Both the position numbers and the translations under genes were made by a program. From the NCBI RefSeq assembly GCF_001427825.1, contig NZ_LMGT01000001.1, positions 1,112,305 to 1,176,304 of the forward strand: a stretch of DNA of 64,000 bases. The letters run 5' to 3'. Positions 32,300-41,142 of the stretch are shown here, in pieces. The notes beneath the pieces are model-generated. The model saw nothing but the letters and a program-made list of their open reading frames with translations. It did not search any database and had not been told where the DNA came from. The DNA comes from Brevundimonas sp. Root608. Lineage in GTDB: Bacteria > Pseudomonadota > Alphaproteobacteria > Caulobacterales > Caulobacteraceae. Numbering within the stretch: position 1 is the first letter of the stretch; every line of letters begins with the position of its first letter.

Positions 32300-34084
32300 A
32301 TGCCAGTCTCGCCGCCGATCCCCTCCGCGCCCGATCCGATGGTCGTGGCCGAAACCCTGACTACTCTGATGCAGAATGCCGTCGCCGCCGTGCGCACGAC
32401 GATGGTGCAGGCGACGACGCCCCAGGTCCTGCCTTACGATCCGACGACGCTGGCCCGGGCGATGATCGACTTCAACACCTCGGTGATGATGCGTCCGGCG
32501 ACGCTGTTCGAAGCCCAGGCGAAGAACTGGAACGACTGGACCGCCCTGTGGCGGACCATGGGCGAGCGGGCGATGGGGCGGGAGACCGCGCCGGTCGCGG
32601 CTCCCGCCAGGGGCGACCGCCGGTTCTCCGACCCGGCCTGGAGCGAGGAGCCGGTCTACGACTGGCTGAAGCAGGCCTATCTGCTGGCCGCGCGCCAGCT
32701 ACAGGAATTTGTCGCTACGGCCCCGGTCGATGAGGAGACCCGCGCCCAGGTCGATTTCGCCAGCCGCCAGATGATGAACGCCCTGGCCCCGACCAATTTC
32801 GCCCAGACCAATCCGCAGGTCGCCCGTCGGATGGTCGAGAGCGGCGGTCTCAGCCTGATGACCGGCGTATCGAACCTGCTGGAAGACATCGGCAAGGGGC
32901 AGGGCCTGGTCAGCCGCCGGGCGCCGAACGATTTCGAACTGGGCGTCAATGTCGCCGCCACCCCGGGAGCGGTGGTGTTCAGCAACGCCCTCATGGAGCT
33001 GATCCAGTACGCACCGACGACGGACAAGGTCTATCGCCGGCCGCTGCTGTTCGTCCCGCCGCTGGTCAACAAATACTATCTCTTCGACCTCACCCCCAAG
33101 GCCAGCTACCTGAAGTGGCTGGTCGACCAGGGCCACACCGTCTTCGTCATCTCCTGGGCCAACCCGGACGAAAGCCACGCCGACAACGGGCTGGACGCCT
33201 ATGTGAAGGACGGCGTGATCGCCGCCCTGGACGCCGTTGAGGCGGCGACGGCCGAGCCGGACGTCGATCTGGTCTCCTACTGCCTGGGCGGCACGCTGTC
33301 GGCGATGACCCTCGCCTATCTGGCCGCGACGGGCGCGGCCGACCGCGTGGCCTCGGCGACGCTGATCGCCACGCTCGTCGACTTCGGCGACATGGGCGAA
33401 TGGTCTGTGTTCACCGGGGACAAGGATCTGAAGGCGTTCAACCGTTATCTGGACGAGCGCGGCTATGTCGAGGCGCACGACCTGACCAAGCTGTTCTCGA
33501 CCGTGCGGGCCAACGATCTGATCTGGTCGTCGGTGGTGAACCATTATCTGCTGGGCGACGAGGCGCGGGCCTCGGACCTGCTGTGGTGGTTCGACGACGG
33601 CTCGCGCATCCCGGCCCGGATGCTGAAGGAATACGGCGCCCAGGTGCTGCGCGGGAACCGGCTCAGGGAGAAGGGGGGGGTGTCCATCGACGGCGTCCCG
33701 CTGGATCTCGGCGCGATCGAAACCCCGGTCATGATCGTGGCCCTGAAGGACGATCACGTCGCGGCCTGGAAGAACACCTACGCCGGTCGGAACTTCTTCG
33801 GCGGACCGACACGCTTCCTGCTCGGCGGTTCGGGCCACAACGCCGGAATGATCAATCCGCCGGCGGCGAACAAGCACGGCTACTGGATCAATGACGCGGC
33901 GCCGGACGAGGCTGACGCCTGGCTGGCGGGCGCCGAACAGAAGACAGGTTCGTGGTGGCCTGAATGGCAGGGCTGGCTGGACGCCGCCGCCGCCGACGAA
34001 AAGGTCAAGGCGCGCAAGGTCGGGGCCGGCAAGTTGAAGGCCGGAGAGGCGGCTCCCGGATCATATGTCCGCGTCCGCCACTGA
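32300..34084 (+). CDS. phaC: Class I poly(3-hydroxyalkanoate) synthase
   Basis: Polymerises 3-hydroxyacyl-CoA into carbon-storage granules. ATG 32300 gives 594 residues, the class I size. The lipase-like box with nucleophilic Cys is SYCLGGTLSA (Cys about 328); the catalytic Asp is about 485 (LKDDHVAAW) and His about 513 (GSGHNAGMINPP). The N-terminal PhaC_N domain is recognisable (GVNVAATPGAVVF, NKYYLFDLTPKASYLKWLV). phaA, phaB and phaR are not adjacent. An upstream-extended frame exists but carries no conserved sequence. Confidence 0.95.
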   Translation: MPVSPPIPSAPDPMVVAETLTTLMQNAVAAVRTTMVQATTPQVLPYDPTTLARAMIDFNTSVMMRPATLFEAQAKNWNDWTALWRTMGERAMGRETAPVAAPARGDRRFSDPAWSEEPVYDWLKQAYLLAARQLQEFVATAPVDEETRAQVDFASRQMMNALAPTNFAQTNPQVARRMVESGGLSLMTGVSNLLEDIGKGQGLVSRRAPNDFELGVNVAATPGAVVFSNALMELIQYAPTTDKVYRRPLLFVPPLVNKYYLFDLTPKASYLKWLVDQGHTVFVISWANPDESHADNGLDAYVKDGVIAALDAVEAATAEPDVDLVSYCLGGTLSAMTLAYLAATGAADRVASATLIATLVDFGDMGEWSVFTGDKDLKAFNRYLDERGYVEAHDLTKLFSTVRANDLIWSSVVNHYLLGDEARASDLLWWFDDGSRIPARMLKEYGAQVLRGNRLREKGGVSIDGVPLDLGAIETPVMIVALKDDHVAAWKNTYAGRNFFGGPTRFLLGGSGHNAGMINPPAANKHGYWINDAAPDEADAWLAGAEQKTGSWWPEWQGWLDAAAADEKVKARKVGAGKLKAGEAAPGSYVRVRH

Positions 34085-34181
34085 GGTCTGATACGCCTCG
34101 CGCGTGCAATCCGGTGAATTTGGTTTAACCCTTCTCTTTCGAGTCAGCGGCTTAGGTCCTGACCGTCTGTAGGGGTGGAGC

Positions 34182-34667
34182 ATGGGCGACCGGCTATCGC
34201 GGCGGCAGCTGCAGTGTGTTCGACTGGCTGGAGAGGGGCTTTCCAACAAGGAGATCGCCCGGCGGCTGGGCGCGACGATCTCGCCGAGCACCGTCAACAA
34301 CCATCTTTCGAACGCCTACAAACGGCTCGGGACGTCTGATCGCTACGAAGCCGTGCGTATTGTCTCCCGGGACTACCCGCTTTCCTCCCCGTTTTCTCCC
34401 GGTCCCCTTCCCAGCGGTCCATCCCCGACGTTCCCTGGTTCGGCGCCGGACGAGCAATCCGGCGTCCCAGGTGATCGCCCGGGCCCGTCCAGCTGGTTCC
34501 TCCCGCGTCCTGACCGGCGCATCCTGGTTCGGCTGTCTCTGGTCCTCGCGTTCGCGATGGGAGCCGCGATCGTGTCGATCGGAATCGTGTCTGTGATGGC
34601 GGCGACTACACGCACCGCCGCCGAACAGGCGCCTCCCGGCGCGATCCGGACCTTGTCGGAACCATAG
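34182..34667 (+). CDS. Membrane-tethered LuxR-type HTH protein
   Basis: A GerE/LuxR-type HTH fills the first 65 residues (LSRRQLQCVRLAGEGLSNKE, then STVNNHLSNAYKRLGTSDRY). A Pro/Ser-rich linker of about 50 residues follows, then one membrane helix (about 110-138, LVLAFAMGAAIVSIGIVSVM) and a short tail. No receiver or ligand domain precedes the HTH. The start follows GGGGTGGAGC. It heads a run of four closely spaced genes. It may act from the membrane or be released by proteolysis; both are inference. Confidence 0.8.
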   Translation: MGDRLSRRQLQCVRLAGEGLSNKEIARRLGATISPSTVNNHLSNAYKRLGTSDRYEAVRIVSRDYPLSSPFSPGPLPSGPSPTFPGSAPDEQSGVPGDRPGPSSWFLPRPDRRILVRLSLVLAFAMGAAIVSIGIVSVMAATTRTAAEQAPPGAIRTLSEP

Positions 34668-34687
34668 ACCAGCCACGGAGCGCGGAC

Positions 34688-35017
34688 GTGAAGAGAGCAC
34701 AGGTAGGGGTGAGGATCGCCCGGCAAATCCACACGACGGAGCACGCCGTCGACAGAGCCATGGTGGCCGCAAGCGAGTTGTTGCAGACGATGCTCGACGG
34801 TCGGCGGGACGCGGCGGTGGGAGCCGACGTCGGTCATGCCGAGATCAGCGACGTGGTGGCAAGTCTGGCGCAACTGAACGGGGCGCGAGGCCTGGTGGTC
34901 CGCAGTCACGGCGGGCTCGCCCAGATGGCCGAGACACTCGGCGTGTCGTGGCGCATGGAGGGGCCGGGGGAGGACAAGAATCCGCTGGCGCCCATGACGA
35001 TCGCCGCAAACGGCTGA
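34688..35017 (+). CDS. Conserved-looking hypothetical protein (109 aa)
   Basis: GTG start at 34688, 20 nt after the HTH gene. The product is soluble and mostly helical (TEHAVDRAMVAASELLQTML), with a short C-terminal Pro/Gly-rich end. No catalytic motif or known family is recognised. It shares the operon with a membrane-tethered regulator and a polytopic membrane protein, so a partner role in one signalling unit is possible but unproven. Confidence 0.7.
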   Translation: MKRAQVGVRIARQIHTTEHAVDRAMVAASELLQTMLDGRRDAAVGADVGHAEISDVVASLAQLNGARGLVVRSHGGLAQMAETLGVSWRMEGPGEDKNPLAPMTIAANG

Positions 35018-35018
35018 C

Positions 35019-35486
35019 ATGCTGGGTGACGGGTACAGCCTGGCTCAACATGCGATCTGGCTTCTGAGCTATTTGACGATCGGTCTCCTGTTTGTGGCCG
35101 GACGGCTCGCCGAACGGATTGCAGGAGCCGCCTTCCTCGTGGCGATGGTCGGAACGACGTTCGTGGACCATCTGCATATCGGCGAAGTTCGTTACGGGGT
35201 GGCGATTCTGGGTGTGGCCCTGTTTGTGACGCTCATCGTGCTGGCGTTGCGGACGGACCGCTGGTGGCTGATCGCCGCAGCCGGAGTGCAGTTGCTGTCG
35301 ATCGGCCTTTGGACAGCAACAATATTCGGCGACCTGCAAATCTGGGGCGCGGTCACGGTTCGCATCGTGATCTGGGTGCAGCTGATGCTGCTCGCCCTGT
35401 TCGGGGTGTGGGAGGCCCGCGCGGCTCCTTATGCCCAACCTTCATCACCAGCCGGACCCGGGGTCTGGCCAGGAGCACTATCATGA
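35019..35486 (+). CDS. Polytopic membrane protein (hypothetical)
   Basis: 155 residues with about five predicted membrane helices (for example AIWLLSYLTIGLLFVAGRLA, VAILGVALFVTLIVLALR and IVIWVQLMLLALFGVWEA). It begins one base after the preceding gene stops and overlaps the next by four bases, so it is firmly in the operon. Family unknown. The short loops argue against an enzyme domain. Confidence 0.7.
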   Translation: MLGDGYSLAQHAIWLLSYLTIGLLFVAGRLAERIAGAAFLVAMVGTTFVDHLHIGEVRYGVAILGVALFVTLIVLALRTDRWWLIAAAGVQLLSIGLWTATIFGDLQIWGAVTVRIVIWVQLMLLALFGVWEARAAPYAQPSSPAGPGVWPGALS

Positions 35487-35794
35487 CGACCAAGCGCGCC
35501 TTTGGACAGGCGATCGCGCTGTGGGAAGCCACGCGCCAGACAGCCAGCGACGATGATTTCGCTACACTGGAAAACGCCGAGCGCGTGATCCTCGCCCATA
35601 GACCCGGTTCACTCGCCGAGGCGGCCAGCATGCTGGAGGTGGTGATGGAGCAGCGTGGCGACGGTCGCAGCGATGGTCTCGATCTGCGCGCGCTCGAGCG
35701 GGTCGTCTCACTGCTCCGCAATGGTGCGGCCGGGAATGGGCGTCTTGCGCAGACGACCGGCACGGTGCTGGGATTTGGAGCGGGCCGGGCCTGA
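35483..35794 (+). CDS. Hypothetical helical protein (103 aa)
   Basis: ATG 35483 overlaps the membrane-protein stop (ATGA). The product is acidic to neutral and helical (SLAEAASMLEVVMEQRGDGR), with no signal peptide, membrane helix or recognised motif. Last gene of the four-gene unit. A compact hairpin GTCCGC-N5-GCGGAC follows at 35818-35834, without a U-tract. Confidence 0.65.
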   Translation: MTTKRAFGQAIALWEATRQTASDDDFATLENAERVILAHRPGSLAEAASMLEVVMEQRGDGRSDGLDLRALERVVSLLRNGAAGNGRLAQTTGTVLGFGAGRA

Positions 35795-35887
35795 AGCGAT
35801 CCGGGGTGGGTGGCGGGGTCCGCCCACTGCGGACGGTCAGCGGGTCGCCTGTTCACCGACCCTTGATTTGCCTCTGCCGCGATACGG

Positions 35888-36103
35888 ATGGACCGTAGGC
35901 GCGGAGGCGGCAGGATGCGTGGCTCGGGCGCCAGTTTGACGAGGATCGAGCGTGAGCTGGAGATCCTGCGTATCGCCGAAGCCTTGGCGCAGCGTGGCTT
36001 CCATGTGTTCGGTTCAACTCCGGCCGGCGCCCGGACCGATCCGCCGGTCACGACGCCCGCGGATACGCATCCGCCCGGGGCCATAAAGCGAAACGCAGGC
36101 TAG
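35888..36103 (+). CDS. Small hypothetical protein (doubtful)
   Basis: A 71-codon ORF between the four-gene unit and the DUF6880-like gene; ATG 35915 after GGCAGG is an alternative start. The middle looks like one amphipathic helix (LTRIERELEILRIAEALAQR) followed by RGFHVFG; the C-terminal third is Pro/Thr-rich. No family is recognised. It may be genuine or a chance frame. Confidence 0.35.
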   Translation: MDRRRGGGRMRGSGASLTRIERELEILRIAEALAQRGFHVFGSTPAGARTDPPVTTPADTHPPGAIKRNAG

Positions 36104-36173
36104 CCGCCTGGCGCATTTCGCCGCAACGGCAGCGCTTGCACCGGCCGCGCTTTCGGGCCTCTTGGCTGCACGC

Positions 36174-37538
36174 ATGGCCAGACGCCCCTCCACAGCAAGG
36201 AAGACCCTGTCCGAGGCCAATCTGGCCGCCCTCGGTGGGGATCGTCTCGCCGCCCTGCTGATCGAGGTTGCGAACGGGGACCTGAAACGGCGGCTGCGAA
36301 TGGAGCTGGCCGCGGAGGTCGGAGCGCCCGACCTGGCGCTGGAACTGGACAAGCGGCTGACCACCCTGGCCGCCAGCCGGGCCCGCGTGTCCTGGCGCAA
36401 GCGGCCGGAACTGATCGCGGACCTCCAGATGCTGCGGCGGATGATCGTCGGGCGGCTCGCCCCCATGGATGCGAAGCTGGCGTTCGACCGTCTGGCGGCC
36501 TGGTTTGACCTCTATCCATCGCTGACCGCACGGGTGAAGGACCCCAAGGGCGAACTCACCCTCGTCTTTGACGGCGCGACGGCGGATCTGGCGTCGCTGG
36601 CTTCGGCGGTCGGCCCGGATGTCGCCGCGCCCGTGTTGACGGAGGCCCTGTCCGCAAGGCTGTCGGAATGGGCTTCGTGGGTCGGGCGCGGCGCAGCCGC
36701 CCTGAGCCCGGCTGTGGCCAAGAGGCTGTTGGCCGACCTGACGCGCGGACGGCCGCGCCCGACGGGCCGGCTTGCCTTGGTCGTGCGCAAATTGGCGGAT
36801 CGGGCGGGCGACATCGACGCCTGGGTCCTGGCCATCCCGGATGATGACCGACGAAAGCCCGATGTCGCCGCAGGGATCGCCAGACGTCTTGCCGAGGCCG
36901 GCCGCGCGGAAGAGGCGCGCGCGGCGCTCGAAGCGTCGCGGACGGAAAGTCCGCCGGCCAGCCGATGGGGCCGGGCCAGGGCCGTGGAGCCGGCGCCCCT
37001 GCCGGAAAGCTGGCACGCGGCCGAGATCGCGGTCCTGGAAGCGGAGGGAAAGACCGCCCGGGCGGAGGAAGCCCGGTGGACGCTGTTCGGGCGGACCCTT
37101 TCGGACGACACGCTGAGGACCCTGCTGGCGGGGCTGCCGGACTTCGAGGACGTCATCGCGCTGGACCGGGCCTTCGCCCTCGCCGGCGCCCACGTCGACC
37201 CGATGAAGGGGCTGGCGTTCCTCATGACCTGGCCCGCGCATCGCGAGGCGGCCGCTATGATCCTGGCCCGGCGCGAGGAGATCCGGGGATCGTTCGACGA
37301 TCTGCCCCTGTGGGCCGCGCGGCTCGCCGGCCGCTATCCGGACGCCGCCCTGCTGCTTGTCCGTGCGCGGGCCGAGGCTCTCGTTCGCCTTGGCGACGGC
37401 ATGACAGACGAGGTGGAGGGCCTGATCGGCGAGGCGGAAACCCATGCGGTGGCTGCGGGCGAGGATTCTGAAATCCACGCCGCCTTTATCAAAGGGCTCC
37501 GGTCGCTCGCAGCGACGAAGCGTCCCGGCTGGCGGTGA
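36174..37538 (+). CDS. DUF6880-like protein
   Basis: 454 residues from ATG 36174 (ARRPSTARKTLSEANLAALG). The opening, LAALLIEVANGDLKRRLRME and SWRKRPELIADLQMLRRMIV resemble the DUF6880 family of alphaproteobacteria; this is from memory of the family, not a search. The protein is soluble, helical and repeat-like (helical pairs rich in Ala, Arg and Glu), suggesting an alpha-solenoid. Function unknown. A TTG at 36162 would add four residues. It precedes the M16 protease gene by about 100 nt. Confidence 0.7.
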   Translation: MARRPSTARKTLSEANLAALGGDRLAALLIEVANGDLKRRLRMELAAEVGAPDLALELDKRLTTLAASRARVSWRKRPELIADLQMLRRMIVGRLAPMDAKLAFDRLAAWFDLYPSLTARVKDPKGELTLVFDGATADLASLASAVGPDVAAPVLTEALSARLSEWASWVGRGAAALSPAVAKRLLADLTRGRPRPTGRLALVVRKLADRAGDIDAWVLAIPDDDRRKPDVAAGIARRLAEAGRAEEARAALEASRTESPPASRWGRARAVEPAPLPESWHAAEIAVLEAEGKTARAEEARWTLFGRTLSDDTLRTLLAGLPDFEDVIALDRAFALAGAHVDPMKGLAFLMTWPAHREAAAMILARREEIRGSFDDLPLWAARLAGRYPDAALLLVRARAEALVRLGDGMTDEVEGLIGEAETHAVAAGEDSEIHAAFIKGLRSLAATKRPGWR

Positions 37539-37635
37539 AACGAGGGGGTGGAAGCCATCATCCGCGTTTGACGAAGGCCGCAGGGCCATGCCCTATGCCG
37601 CTCCCGTCCTCGGCCTCAATCATCGAAAGTCGTCC

Positions 37636-40479
37636 ATGCGCGCTCGTCTTGTCTCCCTTGCGGCCCTTCTCGCGGTCGTCGCACCGCCGCTGACCCTCGC
37701 CGGGGTCGCCGCCGCCCAGACTCCCGTGACCGCCGAAGGCGCCCAGGCGCCTGAATTGCCGGCGGCGCCGGTCGCGGACCTGGTGTCCCGGGTCAACATC
37801 CCCTGGTCGCGCTTCACCCTGGACAACGGCCTGACCGTCATCGTCCACACCGACCGCAAGGCCCCCGTCGTCGCGGTGTCCATCTGGTACAATGTCGGAT
37901 CCAAGGACGAGCCGGCCGGTTCGACCGGCTTCGCCCACCTGTTCGAACATCTGATGTTCGGCGGGTCTGAGAATTCGCCGAACAGCCACCTGCAGGCGAT
38001 GCGCGGCGCCGGCGCCACCAGCCTGAACGGCACGACCTGGTTCGACCGGACCAACTATTTCGAGACCGTCCCCACGCCGGCGCTGGAGCAGACGCTGTTC
38101 CTGGAAAGCGACCGCATGGGCTATCTGCTCGGCCAGGTCGGCCAGGAGGTGCTCGATCTGCAGCGCGGCGTGGTCCAGAACGAAAAGCGCCAGGGCGACA
38201 ACCAGCCCTATGGCCTGTTCGAATACGCCCAGCTGGAAGCGCTCTTCCCCGAGGGTCACCCGTACCGGCACTCCACCATCGGTTCGATGGCAGACCTGGA
38301 CGCCGCCAGCCTCGAAACGGTGCGCGGCTGGTTCCGCGAGAATTACGGTCCCAACAACGCGGTGCTGGTCCTGTCCGGCGACATCGACGAGCCGACGGCT
38401 CGCACCCTGGTGGAGAAATATTTCGGCGCCATCCCCCGCGGCCCGGTGAACACGCCGGCCGAGGCCGCCATCCCGACCCTGGCCGCGCCGGTCAGCGCCG
38501 TGATGCGCGACCGCGTCGCCAACGTCCGCCTGACCCGCAGCTGGGCCGTGGCCGGCCTGCTGGACGAGGACACCATCCCGCTGTCTGTCGGGGCCTCCGT
38601 ACTGGGCGGCCTGGCGAGTTCGCGGCTGGACAATGAACTGGTGCGCGGGGACCAGTCGGCGGTGTCGGCCAGCGCCTCCGTGTCGGACTTCCACCGCCTC
38701 GGCATCTTCGACATCTCGGTGGACGTGAAGCCGGGACAGGACCCCGCGGCCGTCAACGCCCGGCTCGACGCCATTCTGGCGGACCTGATCGCCAACGGCC
38801 CCACGGACGAGGAAGTCGCCCGCGTCGCCACCAGCTATGCCTCGCGTCAGATCCAGAGCCTCGAACAGGTCAACGGCAAGGCCTCGGTTCTCGCCGAGGG
38901 CCAGCTCTATGCGGGCGATCCCGACCACTACAAGCATCAGCTCGAAGCCTATGCGTCGGTCACCCCGGCCCAGGTTCAGGCCGCACTGCGGAAGTGGCTG
39001 TCACGGCCGGTCTACAGCCTGACCATCGAGCCGGGCGAGCGCGAGGCCTATGCCGAGGCCGCCGCCTCGCCCTCGGGCGCGGCGCCCGTGGCGGCGGCGG
39101 CGATTGAACGGATCGCCCGCGATCCGATGCCTGTGATCGGAGCCGTGTCGGACCTGTCCTTCCCCGCCATCGAGCGCACCCGGTTGTCCAATGGCGTCCC
39201 GGTCGTCTACGCCCGCAGCGCCACCGTGCCGGTGACGCGCGTGGCCGTCGAGTTCGACGCGGGCTATGCCGCGGACCGCGCCGACCGGCTGGGCGCCCAC
39301 AGCCTGATGCTGGACCTGATGGATGACGGGACGACGACCCGCAGCTCGACCCAACTGGCCCAGGAAGAGGAACGCCTCGGCGCCTCGATCAATGTCGGCG
39401 CCTCGATGGACCGTTCGGCCGCCAACCTGACGGCCGTGACGACCAATCTGCGCCCGTCTCTGGCCCTGCTGGCGGATGTGGTCCGCAACCCGGCCTTCGC
39501 CCCGGGCGAGGTGGAGCGCCTGCGTAACCAGCGCCTCTCGTCGATCGCCAGCGAGCGGACCAATCCCAACGCCTTGGCCATCCGCGCCCTGCCGCCGTTG
39601 CTCTACGGGGAGGAGAGTCCGTACGGCCGTCCTTTCACCGGCACCGGCGACGAGATAAGCATCGCGGCGCTCGCCCGCGCCGACATCGTCTCGGAACATC
39701 AGACATGGGTGCGGCCCGACAACGCCACCATCTTCGTTGTGTCGGACCTGCCTCTGGACCAGGTCACGCCTGAGCTGGAGGCGGCGTTCGGTAACTGGAG
39801 CGCTCCCGCTGTCCCGCGCGGCTCAAAGACCTTCGGCCCGGCCGCGACCGCCGGGACCAGCCGCATCGTCCTGATCGACCGGCCGCAATCGCCGCAGTCG
39901 CTGATCTACGGCGGCGTCGTTCTCCCGCTGTCGGGCACGGACGACCTGCTGGCGCTGAACACCGCCAACTCCATTCTGGGCACGGACTTCCTGTCGCGCA
40001 TCAACGCCGACCTGCGCGAAACCAAGGGCTGGTCCTATGGCGTCCGCGGGACCATCAACCAGATGCAGCATCAGGTGCCCTATCTCATCTCGGCGCCGGT
40101 CCAGGCCAACCGTACGGGGGAATCCATCACCGCCCTGATGCAGCAGTACAATGCCTTCCTGACGACGGACGGCGTCACCCCGCCCGAGCTGGAACGGACG
40201 ATCAACGGCAACACCCGGTCCCTGGCCGGTGGGTTCGAAACCTCGGCCCAGCTGCTGGGGGCGCTTCGCAGCAACGCCCTGTACGGCCGTCCGGACGACT
40301 ATTACGACACCATCGCCAGCCGCACCCGCGCGCTGTCCGCGGCCGATCTCGACGCGGCCGCGCGCGGCGCGATCCGTCCGGAAGGCTTCGTCTGGGTCGT
40401 GGTGGGCGACGCCGCCGTCGTGAAACCCCAGCTGGATACGCTGGGCCTGCCGGTCGAGGTCCGGTCCACAACGCAATAA
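37636..40479 (+). CDS. M16 family zinc protease (tandem pitrilysin-type, exported)
   Basis: ATG 37636 gives 947 residues beginning with a signal peptide (LVSLAALLAVVAPPLTLAGV, AAA-Q cleavage). The first M16 half holds the inverted zinc motif HLFEH at residues 101-105 and the distal Glu in the LQRGVVQNEKRQ region. The second half is a diverged M16 domain (SLMLDLMDDGTTTRSSTQLA) without HxxEH, the usual inactive-partner layout of two-domain family members. It is probably periplasmic and peptide-degrading. It ends at a strong terminator. An ATG 16 codons upstream is less likely given the signal peptide. Confidence 0.9.
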   Translation: MRARLVSLAALLAVVAPPLTLAGVAAAQTPVTAEGAQAPELPAAPVADLVSRVNIPWSRFTLDNGLTVIVHTDRKAPVVAVSIWYNVGSKDEPAGSTGFAHLFEHLMFGGSENSPNSHLQAMRGAGATSLNGTTWFDRTNYFETVPTPALEQTLFLESDRMGYLLGQVGQEVLDLQRGVVQNEKRQGDNQPYGLFEYAQLEALFPEGHPYRHSTIGSMADLDAASLETVRGWFRENYGPNNAVLVLSGDIDEPTARTLVEKYFGAIPRGPVNTPAEAAIPTLAAPVSAVMRDRVANVRLTRSWAVAGLLDEDTIPLSVGASVLGGLASSRLDNELVRGDQSAVSASASVSDFHRLGIFDISVDVKPGQDPAAVNARLDAILADLIANGPTDEEVARVATSYASRQIQSLEQVNGKASVLAEGQLYAGDPDHYKHQLEAYASVTPAQVQAALRKWLSRPVYSLTIEPGEREAYAEAAASPSGAAPVAAAAIERIARDPMPVIGAVSDLSFPAIERTRLSNGVPVVYARSATVPVTRVAVEFDAGYAADRADRLGAHSLMLDLMDDGTTTRSSTQLAQEEERLGASINVGASMDRSAANLTAVTTNLRPSLALLADVVRNPAFAPGEVERLRNQRLSSIASERTNPNALAIRALPPLLYGEESPYGRPFTGTGDEISIAALARADIVSEHQTWVRPDNATIFVVSDLPLDQVTPELEAAFGNWSAPAVPRGSKTFGPAATAGTSRIVLIDRPQSPQSLIYGGVVLPLSGTDDLLALNTANSILGTDFLSRINADLRETKGWSYGVRGTINQMQHQVPYLISAPVQANRTGESITALMQQYNAFLTTDGVTPPELERTINGNTRSLAGGFETSAQLLGALRSNALYGRPDDYYDTIASRTRALSAADLDAAARGAIRPEGFVWVVVGDAAVVKPQLDTLGLPVEVRSTTQ

Positions 40480-40504
40480 GCTCGCAACCCTCTCGGCCGA
40501 ACGA

Positions 40505-40532
40505 GGCGCGCCGTTTCGCGGCGCGCCTTTTT
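40505..40532 (+). terminator. Intrinsic terminator after the M16 protease gene
   Basis: GGCGCGCC-GTTTCGC-GGCGCGCC followed by TTTTT: an 8-bp all-GC stem and U-tract 25 nt past the stop. It separates the protease gene from the following seven-gene operon. Confidence 0.9.
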
Positions 40533-40728
40533 CGTGAGCGGCCGGCCGGTGTCGGCCTGTCGCCCGCGACACGGTTCAATATGAACCAACCGGGGGCGGC
40601 GTCGTTTAGACTCACCGATGTCGCCCCATCGTGCGCGACCCCTATAAACTCATGGTCGGTAGCGTTTGATTCACTCCGCGGGGCCACCCTGCTAAGGGGG
40701 GGCGTAGCGGTTGGAGTTCCGACGTCCC

Positions 40729-41142
40729 ATGAATGCGAGTCGCGTCCTGATCGCCGACGACGATCCCTTGCTGAGATCATTGCTGGTCCACAAGCTGTCG
40801 GCTGACGGCCACCATGTCCTGGTCGCCGAGGACGGCGCGCAGGCCCTCGCGGCGATCCAGGAGCAGAACCCCGACCTGATCGTTCTCGACGCGCTGATGC
40901 CGGTCATGGACGGCTTCGAAGTGCTGCGTCGGCTGAAGGGCGGTCACCTGTCCAATGCCCCCGTCATCATGCTCACGGCGCTGAAGCGTGAAAAGGACAT
41001 CGTCGGGGCCCTGCAACTCGGGGCCGCCGATTATCTGGTGAAGCCCTTTATCCCCGACGAATTGAGCGAACGCGTGCGGCGTCTGTTGCTTGTGGCTTCC
41101 TCCCGCGCGCGGGGGGACCGCAATGATCGCGATCGCGCCTGA
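40729..41142 (+). CDS. Response regulator, single receiver domain
   Basis: 137-residue CheY/PleD-like receiver without output domain. Acidic pocket ADDD near residue 10, phospho-acceptor Asp 54 (LIVLDALMPVMDG), conserved Thr and Lys in MLTALKREKD and VKPF. A short Arg/Asp-rich tail replaces an output domain. ATG 40729 is preferred over TTG 40711 because the receiver fold begins there (SRVLIADDD). First gene of a seven-gene operon; it overlaps the next gene by 20 nt. It may act by protein contact on the glycan machinery or within the relay encoded downstream. Confidence 0.9.
   Translation: MNASRVLIADDDPLLRSLLVHKLSADGHHVLVAEDGAQALAAIQEQNPDLIVLDALMPVMDGFEVLRRLKGGHLSNAPVIMLTALKREKDIVGALQLGAADYLVKPFIPDELSERVRRLLLVASSRARGDRNDRDRA

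Noticed and set aside
35818..35834. GTCCGC-N5-GCGGAC hairpin as a member of the dispersed repeat family
   Set aside because: It shares only the six-base arms; the GACCCA core and the 52-nt length are missing, so it is probably an unrelated local hairpin.
40533..40728. Possible small ORF or promoter ahead of the seven-gene operon
   Set aside because: A 74-codon frame crosses the region but starts inside structureless sequence, and no clear -35/-10 pair could be fixed by eye.
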